The notes under the pieces: model-generated | What the model saw: the letters and a program-made list of their open reading frames with translations, nothing else | What the model was told of the DNA's origin: nothing | The model's database searches: none | Source of the DNA: Acanthopleura granulata | Taxonomy: Eukaryota; Mollusca; Polyplacophora; Chitonida; Chitonidae | DNA length: 64,000 bases | Assembly (NCBI GenBank): GCA_016165875.1 | Contig: JABBOT010000038.1 | Span: 186,001 to 250,000 of the forward strand | Reading direction: 5' to 3' | Program-made: the position numbers and the translations under genes | Shown: one piece after another, positions 60,101 to 64,000 of the stretch | Numbering within the stretch: position 1 is the first letter of the stretch | How the letters are laid out: every line of letters starts with the position of its first letter

Positions 60101-61882
60101 CACACGCCTGATGTAATGAAGGATCTGAGGTGTGTGGATATAGGTGTGCTGAGACACACCTGATGTAATGAAGTGTCTGAGGAGTGTGGATATAGGTGTG
60201 GCGAGAGACACACCTGATGTAATGAAGGGTCTAAGGAGTGTGGATGTTGGTGTGCCGAGACACACACCTGATGTAATGAAGTATCTGAGGTGTGTGGATA
60301 TAGGTGTGCTGAGAAACACACACCTGATGCCCATGTACATGAGTGTGTAATATTCAGCTGAATATAATAAAGATCTGCCATCAACCTTGCGAGTTTCCCC
60401 TGGGCTCTGCCCAGTCTCTGCCTGCCATAATCCTGGCCTCTGTCATATAAGGGAAATATTTTTGAGCACGGCATTGAACACTAATCTAATAAATGAATAA
60501 TGAGTTTTATGAAATGCATTGATTATCGCAACTCATGGTGTGTTTACAGATATCTCTACGTAAACAGCCGACCTTGGCCTAAAGACTACCGTATTGAGAA
60601 CCCGCTGTACCCTCCCCCAATTGCCCAGGAGATCGACATTCACGTCATCGACTTGGTGTACATGAAGGAAGTGGGAACTATGCACAGGGCACACAAGGCC
60701 TACACACCAAATGACGAATGTTTCTTTATTTTCCTGGACGTCTGTGATGAGTATGTGGCCAGGTAGGTACAGCCTGCAAACAGGTACCTAGCACTTCTCA
60801 AAACACCCTTTCGTTGGAAGTGGTATGGCCCAAGACATGAGCATTGTCCAGTACTGTATACCAGGGAAGACATGGTCATACTGCTTTGTCCAAAGGAGTG
60901 TTTTCCAAAATGCCAAGCACCTGGCTGCAGGCTTGTAGGCTTCGCTCAACTCTTGATGTTGGATCATCTGAGCATGGCGCTGTATTCCTGACTTGATCTG
61001 ACTAGGATGGCGACACCATGTGTATACTGATGACGTTGATTTTACTATTATATATCTATAATATGACTGTATTTATCACTGTGATGTGATTGTGAATTAC
61101 TGTATTGAAAACTGTATGTAGAATGTGGCTAAGATGTCTCGTGAGTGTGGCCAATGAAGACTACATATCCCTGCATGAGTAGGATGTGACCATGTGCAGG
61201 ATAATTTGACTGGTAGTCTAGCGTTTGTTGAAGAACACCTTGTATGAGTTTACGTAGGCACTGTGGTTTCCTTTTCTCATAATACTAGCTGCCATCATGT
61301 TGATAAGTAAAATATACCCGTGCTGTTTTTGGCATCAAAATTTAGTATATCTAAAGCGATTTCGGAACTGCTCATCCTGTAAGACGAGCTTTGTGTTTGT
61401 GTGACAGGACTATGATGGCTACACCCAAAAAGACAGACCTGTTACCAGGGAAGGCAGTTTTGGACAAGCACACAAAAAATTCCGCATCCCATATGTGATA
61501 GGTACATGTAGGTATAGTAACATCCGTGCAAATTGGATATTAGTTTGATTTACACATGTACATATTTGTTGGCCAGTCACATATGAAATTTTGGACATTC
61601 AAGTCAAACGTTTAGGCATGATTGGACATAGTTATGTGAGGTTACATGTCTTCTTCCAGTGGGGCGGAAGATCGCCATGGTTACCTGTGGGACCGGCACT
61701 ACGGGCTGTGCGTACGTCGATACAAACATAACGACGTGGTCAACGCTGTTGCCTTTAACCCCAAGGACCCGGAGATGGTGGTGACTGTCAGCGACGACGC
61801 CTCCATCAAAATCTGGAGATCCAAGAACAGAGAGAGACAAGTGAAGCTGGAAGGCATGAGCAAGATGGAGTATGAGACTTAG
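39009..61882 (+). CDS. FBXW5: FBXW5 orthologue, six coding exons, 681 codons
   Basis: F-box/WD-repeat protein, the substrate receptor of cullin-RING ubiquitin ligases (SCF; the vertebrate protein is also reported with DDB1-CUL4). Six exons (39009-39374, 41385-41559, 42227-42366, 52728-53656, 60550-60762, 61660-61882) with GT/AG borders join without a frame break. The total is 2046 bases including the stop. Order of domains: F-box about residues 15-55, first WD repeat about 97-125 ending KVWN, further blades in exons 2-3, a long variable linker in exon 4, then the conserved KYLIFTTGSLTYTPHQIGIK, HGHIIGMSLSPDHRYLYVNS, YTPNDECFFIFLDV and SGAEDRHGYLWDRHYG blocks of the C-terminal propeller. The human protein is about 566 residues; the difference lies mainly in the exon-4 linker. 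The start is the first ATG after an in-frame stop. Confidence 0.95.
39480..39760 (+). repeat. Dispersed repeat family B, copy 1 (intron 1)
   Basis: Similar to 42595-43010 (same orientation) and 44740-45010 (opposite). Shared words: aaattgagtt..aaactgaatattttca, tttgagaaaac/tttgaggaaac, gaaaacgagaagttttacat/aaaaacaggaagttttatat. Function and type unknown. Confidence 0.55.
40286..40397. repeat. 29-bp tandem repeat, four copies (intron 1)
   Basis: Unit cttcccagcctataattgta + atttgcaag. Confidence 0.92.
40415..40630 (+). repeat. Dispersed repeat family C, copy 1 (intron 1)
   Basis: cggggaaaaagtcatatttg ... tctatagat ... cagtttgtaaaatttcaact. Matches 45725-46010 in the same orientation and 44390-44545 in reverse. 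Confidence 0.55.
40739..40781. repeat. C-rich simple repeat (ccacc)n
   Basis: catcctcccccaacccaccc + ctaccccaccccaccccacc. Confidence 0.85.
41083..41160 (+). mobile_element. Variant SINE fragment (intron 1)
   Basis: acacttgggaaagctcatca + ataacttgcaaaatgtctgt + ggttttcccc. Confidence 0.5.
41385..41559 (+). CDS. FBXW5: FBXW5 exon 2
   Basis: Starts V-W-N, completing the WD motif of exon 1 (KVWN), and includes FTWKYTQFSQFNESDTLLL and SGEIAVFSL. Acceptor gttaacag, donor ACAG|gtgagt; one base is carried over. Confidence 0.95.
41795..41941 (-). mobile_element. Intronic MITE family D, copy in intron 2 (partial)
   Basis: Ends caggcacctatttgcaggct, the terminal sequence of the family, and shares the gaaacatgttcatatcactt + tgcccaaagg body with the copies in introns 4 and 5. 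Confidence 0.6.
42072..42226 (+). repeat. FBXW5: Three upstream copies of the 5' end of FBXW5 exon 3, each ending in AG
   Basis: Copies lie at 42072-42120 (49 bp), 42121-42173 and 42174-42226 (53 bp each). The first 53 bases of exon 3 itself (42227-42279) form the fourth. Where the exon has gatgtgttcggg, the copies read gatgtgtttaag, gatgtgtttcag and gatgtgtttcag, so the copies end in acceptor-like sites. The acceptor used by the intact reading frame is the last copy's tttcag. A further acceptor-like gtttgttccag precedes copy 1. Confidence 0.92.
42227..42366 (+). CDS. FBXW5: FBXW5 exon 3
   Basis: Encodes (G)AT-SFELQCRVINKPYDVF and YLLSGSLHWLGHLVSCSALW, matching the vertebrate RVRNKPYDVFG..SLISGNLH block. 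Donor AATAAG|gttggt, phase 0 at the end. Acceptor sites for this exon are tandemly duplicated upstream. Confidence 0.94.
42595..43010 (+). repeat. Dispersed repeat family B, copy 2 (intron 3)
   Basis: Inverted match with 44740-45010. Key shared words: tattcactagggcat (here) against tattcgctagggca in the reverse complement there, and gaacaagggaggtaactcac in both. Confidence 0.7.
44390..44545 (-). repeat. Dispersed repeat family C, reverse copy, with a 20-bp triplication
   Basis: gtgtcattatctatagattt occurs three times in tandem at 44399-44458. The whole matches 45725-45830 in reverse complement. Confidence 0.6.
44740..45010 (-). repeat. Dispersed repeat family B, copy 3 (reverse)
   Basis: Reverse-complement match to 42700-43010 (gtgagttacctcccttgttc ... 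tgccctagcgaata ... tttgttttctcagaatc). Confidence 0.7.
45099..45134. repeat. (AG)n microsatellite
   Basis: About 18 AG units. Confidence 0.97.
45725..46010 (+). repeat. Dispersed repeat family C, copy 3
   Basis: ccagaaaaagtcataccttt ... gaaatctatagataattatg ... cagtttgtaaaattttgact; same orientation as 40415-40630. Confidence 0.6.
46085..46440. repeat. 21-bp minisatellite, about 16 copies (intron 3)
   Basis: Unit ggtctgtatcagaggggtgt. The open frame with repeated CIRGVWSVSEG words is an artefact of a unit divisible by three. Confidence 0.92.
46618..46762 (+). mobile_element. SINE, 5'-truncated (intron 3)
   Basis: ttggtccgtcggcaacttgc, core cctggtttcctcccaccata, tail caaatcaaataagtaaacaa. 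Confidence 0.88.
47244..47448 (+). CDS. Candidate first exon of a gene nested in FBXW5 intron 3
   Basis: ATG at 47244 opens MAASPLIEHTDPTSKNDLQE ... RKTSDAEIWK with balanced, non-repetitive composition. It ends at a plausible donor, TGGAAAG|gtaggt. The 300 bases upstream are unusually rich in CpG for this intron (tcgcgactgcgactaaag, gatcgagaacgatcgcg), like a promoter. I do not recognise the protein and found no second exon. It could be part of a transposon. Confidence 0.4.
48101..48156 (-). mobile_element. SINE fragment (reverse)
   Basis: aacccacaaccatccacagg + ttgctgatggaccttcccac + gtatggc, the reverse of the SINE middle. Confidence 0.75.
48926..49045 (-). mobile_element. SINE, degraded (reverse)
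   Basis: tttcattttgtgattggtgt + cttacaccatgcttgag ... ccccaggttgctggcagacc. Confidence 0.8.
49149..49281 (-). mobile_element. SINE, 3' half (reverse)
   Basis: atttatttaattatttatgt + tttacaccgtactcaagaat ... tggccagcattatggtggga ... gaccatccgcagcttgctgg. Confidence 0.9.
49337..50437 (-). pseudogene. Tc1/mariner-type transposase relic
   Basis: The C-terminal piece at about 49337-49619 carries WFRENGINLWPTPPESPNLN followed by PTENIWAALKRF, i.e. the conserved proline-rich segment and the final catalytic acidic residue of DDE transposases. A separate piece at about 50200-50437 (MSRQALSALLKKVDTFGSVA + DLPRGRK) resembles their N-terminal helix-turn-helix linker. The catalytic centre between them is missing or unrecognisable and frames do not connect, so it is inactive. 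It lies in FBXW5 intron 3, opposite strand. Confidence 0.72.
50438..52091. other. Unassigned part of FBXW5 intron 3
   Basis: Holds short frames without recognised domains. tagtccatctagatggactc (51199-51218) has a related word, tagtccatctggacggactt, near 51620, suggesting a small repeated element. Confidence 0.35.
52150..52232. repeat. 28-bp tandem repeat, three copies (intron 3)
   Basis: gaacggatgtctgtctgcac + atgtgt; followed by tacatgtacatgtata. Confidence 0.9.
52728..53656 (+). CDS. FBXW5: FBXW5 exon 4, long linker and start of C-terminal propeller
   Basis: Encodes about 310 residues. It begins AIQAVDSEQESVLMRLFRFH + NVNASSIRTIMIASC, conserved with vertebrates. A low-complexity, Ser/Glu-rich linker of roughly 200 residues follows, about twice the human length. 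It returns to the conserved FCDKYLIFTTGSLTYTPHQI and GHIIGMSLSPDHR. Acceptor gttctag, donor CATAG|gtaagt with two bases carried over. Confidence 0.95.
53702..53859 (+). mobile_element. Intronic MITE family D, copy 46 bp after exon 4
   Basis: tagcctgcaaataggtgcct + ga at the left, complementary to tcaggcacctatttgagca at the right. Body: cccaagagacctttacgggt and catggtcatgccatttcatc. Confidence 0.8.
54071..54184 (+). mobile_element. Intronic MITE family D, second copy in intron 4
   Basis: agcctgcaaataggtgaaag ... cacccaagagacctttatcc ... catggtcataacatttcatc ... aacatttgcaggcttg. Confidence 0.78.
54190..54640. repeat. Minisatellite, 46-55 bp unit, eight or so copies (intron 4)
   Basis: Unit ggactggtcggcctggtgtc + agtaccatgtgactgcatgt + gacatcatgtggtta. 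It begins immediately after a MITE copy. Confidence 0.92.
54643..54760 (+). mobile_element. Intronic MITE family D, degraded copy (intron 4)
   Basis: aataccccgttttgaaaaag + tgctatcacccaagg ... gcttgcaaaaatatcaggca. Confidence 0.5.
55350..55870. repeat. 39-bp minisatellite, about 13 copies (intron 4)
   Basis: Unit gataagaagtgtgatataat + tgcactcctcgtcttgcag. The 177-codon frame of DKKCDIIALLVLC words is a repeat artefact. Confidence 0.93.
55871..56289. other. Unique sequence between two related arrays (intron 4)
   Basis: No gene or repeat recognised. Confidence 0.45.
56290..56590. repeat. 36-bp minisatellite, about 8 copies (intron 4)
   Basis: Unit gtgataatcacactcctggt + cttgtgtgataagaga. 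It shares the ctcctggtcttgtgtgataa core with the 39-bp array at 55350. Confidence 0.92.
56611..56915. repeat. 72-bp tandem repeat, five copies (intron 4)
   Basis: Starts at 56611, 56675, 56747, 56819 and 56891. The first copy lacks 8 bases. Unit begins agtaaccattcagtactctg. Confidence 0.95.
57062..57225 (-). mobile_element. SINE, degraded (reverse, intron 4)
   Basis: actggtgttttatgcagtgc + tgaagaatatttcagttat ... aacccatgaccatctgtagg ... ggggaagccagaggaaactg. Confidence 0.8.
57440..60340. repeat. FBXW5: 2.9-kb minisatellite, 54-bp unit, around 50 copies (intron 4)
   Basis: Unit tgatgtaatgaagtgtctga + ggagtgtggatataggtgtg + ccgagacacacacc. Variants include insertion of a second ggagtgtggatatgggtgtgcc, giving higher-order units, and recurrent agg(t/a)gtgtgg alternation. 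The unit is 18 codons, which leaves three minus-strand frames open for more than 800 codons. None has a non-repeat domain. Confidence 0.97.
60371..60495 (+). mobile_element. SINE, 5'-truncated (intron 4)
   Basis: tctgccatcaaccttgcgag ... gggctctgcccagtctctgc ... gaacactaatctaataaatg. It ends 54 bases before FBXW5 exon 5. Confidence 0.85.
60550..60762 (+). CDS. FBXW5: FBXW5 exon 5
   Basis: Encodes RYLYVNSRPWP, PPPIAQEIDIHVIDL and AYTPNDECFFIFLDV, nearly identical in pattern to the vertebrate protein. Acceptor tgtttacag, donor GGCCAG|gtaggt, two bases carried over. Confidence 0.96.
60771..60936 (+). mobile_element. Intronic MITE family D, copy 8 bp after exon 5
   Basis: agcctgcaaacaggtaccta ... 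ggcccaagacatgagcattg ... catggtcatactgctttgtc ... aagcacctggctgcaggctt. The left end lies directly beside the splice donor. Confidence 0.8.
61660..61882 (+). CDS. FBXW5: FBXW5 exon 6 and stop
   Basis: Encodes (AG)T-GAEDRHGYLWDRHYGL, NDVVNAVAFNPKDPEMVVTV and SDDASIKIWRSKNRER, the last two WD blades. Stop TAG at 61880-61882. Acceptor cttcttccag. Confidence 0.96.
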
Positions 61883-62486
61883 GTGTGTCGTCCTTTTGTC
61901 TGTCTGTCTGTCACAACTTTGTCATGGCTGCCATGTTTCCTGTACCTGGAACCACCAACATCCTGTGAAAGTTTGCTTGTATTCTTCCTGTACCACAAGG
62001 TACTGTAGACGTTTGCTGCTATTTTCCTTGATCCACAGGGTCTGGTGGAGGTTTGCTCAATTAAAACTGCCTTTCTGTAGTACATGTATGTCCATGGATT
62101 GAGAAATCTGCTGGACTGCAAGCCCCATTCACTTTCACAGAATTACAGGCCTGATTTCCAAATGCAAAACATTGTGAATACTTTTAATTGTATTTTACGC
62201 ATTGTTATGAAGACTGGAGCGATTCCACAAAACAATATTTTTTGTATCTAAAGTGGGAATTTCATAATTCAGTGTGCTTTCAGTGTGTTTACTGGCCAGC
62301 ATGTTGAAATCATGATGCATTTTTACAAGTATGTGTATGATGACACTGTTTGGTGTTCCTAATTTTATATTCTAGAGTTTGAAACAGAGCATTTCAGTCA
62401 AATTCGAAATTTTGGAAAGCGAATAGCAAAAATTTCTGTTGTATACTGAAAACTTATCAACTTTTTCAATCATTGAAGCAGTTTTT
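61883..62486 (+). other. FBXW5: FBXW5 3' UTR and flank
   Basis: No further exon. No canonical AATAAA found close by; an ATTAAA occurs near 62060. Confidence 0.4.
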
Positions 62487-62630
62487 AAAGGGTACTGTGT
62501 GCATACAGCAGGCCTTGGATTAAAGGGTACTGTGTGCATACAGCAGGCCTTGGATTAAAGGGTACTGTGTGCATACAGCAGGCCTTGGATTAAAGGGTAC
62601 TGTGTGCATACAGCAGGCCTTGAATTAAAG
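62487..62630. repeat. 35-bp tandem repeat, four near-identical copies
   Basis: Starts at 62487, 62522, 62557 and 62592. Unit aaagggtactgtgtgcatac + agcaggccttggatt. Only the last copy shows a change (ttgaatt). Confidence 0.95.
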
Positions 62631-63547
62631 GATTTTAACTCACTAGCCAGGTGGGGCTAGTGGCTTTCAGATATTACTAGCCCTCATCAAATTTCACTGG
62701 CCCTCAAAAATTCTGGAACTCCAGTTAACACACCATAATAATGTAGCGAGATCTTAGTGATGCCACCACTGTACCATAAAAAAGGTTCTTTTACTTCTAA
62801 TCTTGCAAGTCAGTTGTAAATACAGTTTCACATGAACTCCTTCACGGGACACCCTTGATAGCACCTTGTGAATTAAATAGTTTACTGTTAACACTCTAGG
62901 TTGAAACTGTACATTAGATATGAAATGTTCACAGCAGTTGGCAGTGACATTTTGTTTTGTCTTTTGTGGTGGGATCACCTGTGTGTACTCTAATTCTTCT
63001 AGTATTTCGGACTCCTCATCTGCCCCTTTTAGCTAATATACATGTAATTTTAACAGAGGTAAAAAGTTTCTTTTTTCTCTCACAGGTTAGACCATCTTAT
63101 GACCAGCGTATCCATGTCTTTACTTTTTCAAAACACTGGGAGATAAATGTACTGTTTTGCTTTCGGTAGGACTAATATCTGTACCAATTATTAGAAGAAA
63201 TAGGGCATTACTAATAAAATTCTCTCATTTACCAGCAGACAAGCCACATGGTCAAGTTAATATGATTTTCCTTAAATAGTAATCAACACCTGGCCTACTA
63301 AACTGATAGAAGTTGTGTTTAATTACCTCATCTCATAATTTTCATGAGGACCAAAATATAGATATGCATTACCATTTAACAGTGATTCTGCAAATCAACA
63401 TACATAGCAAAAGTTACATGTGCATATTGTTCAAGTAAAAGACATCACCTGGCTAAAACCTATTTCGATCGAAAGCCGGATGCTCAAGCTTTCTAAAATG
63501 TAGTATACTTTATTTTTTCAATGAGATTTCACTGAATAAAATATATT
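62631..63547. other. Unassigned stretch
   Basis: AT-rich, no supported gene. Confidence 0.45.
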
Positions 63548-63670
63548 TTTATTTATTTATTTGATTGGTGTTGTAAAGCGTAGAAAAGAAAATTTCACTT
63601 ATACGGCAGCAGCCAGCATTATGGTGGGAGGAAACTGGGCAGAACCCATGACCATCCGCAGGTCCTTAGG
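63548..63670 (-). mobile_element. SINE, 3' half (reverse)
   Basis: tttatttatttatttgattg + gtgttgtaaagcgtag ... cagccagcattatggtggga + ggaaactgggcagaac. Confidence 0.9.
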
Positions 63671-63896
63671 CTAAACATGACTAAATTGATGTAAACTGCC
63701 TCAAAAAGATGTCTTATGTAGTAGTTCTATGTTGTCATCATTCACTTCATGGACTGAATAGGAAAAGGCTACGTCACAGCTTAGGTCACGCAATCTGATA
63801 CCAACGCGTTTGATTGGATAAAATTTTCAAAATGGCTGCCTCGATTCACAACTTCCATTTGCTTAGTATTGTCAGTTTTGTCTTACATTTTATTCA

Positions 63897-64000
63897 GGGG
63901 CCTCCGTGGCTCAGTTGGTTAGCGTGCTATCGCACCGCAATGACCTGAAGCCTCCCACCAATGCCGTCGCTGTGAGTTCAAGTCCAGCTCATGCTGGTAG
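63897..64000 (+). mobile_element. tRNA-headed SINE, cut by the window end
   Basis: ggggcctccgtggctcagtt + ggttagcgtgctatcgcacc, box B gtgagttcaagtccagc. Best view of the tRNA-like head in the window. Confidence 0.93.

Noticed and set aside
57405..60474. Minus-strand open frames of 864, 893 and 833 codons
   Set aside because: All three frames are open at once because the 54-bp repeat unit is 18 codons without stops. The products are only repeats of words such as HTYIHTPQILHYIR and have no domain. The array lies in an FBXW5 intron on the opposite strand.
63897..64000. tRNA gene
   Set aside because: The tRNA-like box A/box B segment is the head of a dispersed SINE seen many times in the window and lacks a proper acceptor stem.

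Overview
This is invertebrate nuclear DNA. Genes are split by spliceosomal introns with GT/AG boundaries, and the rest is dominated by SINEs, foldback and MITE-like elements, minisatellites and microsatellites. The main dispersed repeat is a tRNA-headed SINE whose tail reads roughly gtataagtgaaatattcttgagtacggcgtaaaacaccaatc followed by aataaataaa. Elements of this kind are widespread in molluscs and other spiralians, so a mollusc is the most likely source. I cannot name the species.

Layout. (1) 1-807: terminal exon of a GCNT-type N-acetylglucosaminyltransferase gene on the + strand, running in from the left edge. (2) 0.8-7.9 kb: gene-poor, with minisatellites and two short inverted-repeat elements. 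(3) 8.07-10.87 kb, minus strand: a cGAS-like/Mab-21 nucleotidyltransferase with at least two exons. Its stop codon lies in a 42-bp tandem repeat. (4) 11-22 kb: gene-poor, with SINEs, many tandem repeats and two uncertain minus-strand exons. (5) 22.3-25.0 kb: a decayed Ty3/Gypsy pol on the minus strand. (6) 25-38.9 kb: SINEs, including two stacked insertions with readable target-site duplications, small hairpin elements, and a 1.6-kb palindrome at 30.1-31.7 kb whose arms meet without a spacer. (7) 39.0-61.9 kb: a complete six-exon FBXW5 orthologue on the + strand. The exons join in frame to 681 codons. Introns 3 and 4 (10.4 and 6.9 kb) are filled with SINEs, a small MITE family, a Tc1-type transposase relic and a chain of minisatellites ending in a 2.9-kb array of a 54-bp unit. 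(8) 62-64 kb: downstream repeats and a SINE cut by the window end.

The genes are functionally independent: Golgi glycan branching, innate nucleic-acid sensing or second-messenger synthesis, and ubiquitin ligase substrate recognition. The most unusual pattern is structural. In two unrelated genes, GCNT-like and FBXW5, the 3' splice site of an exon has been tandemly copied four times. In both, only the last copy keeps the downstream reading frame.
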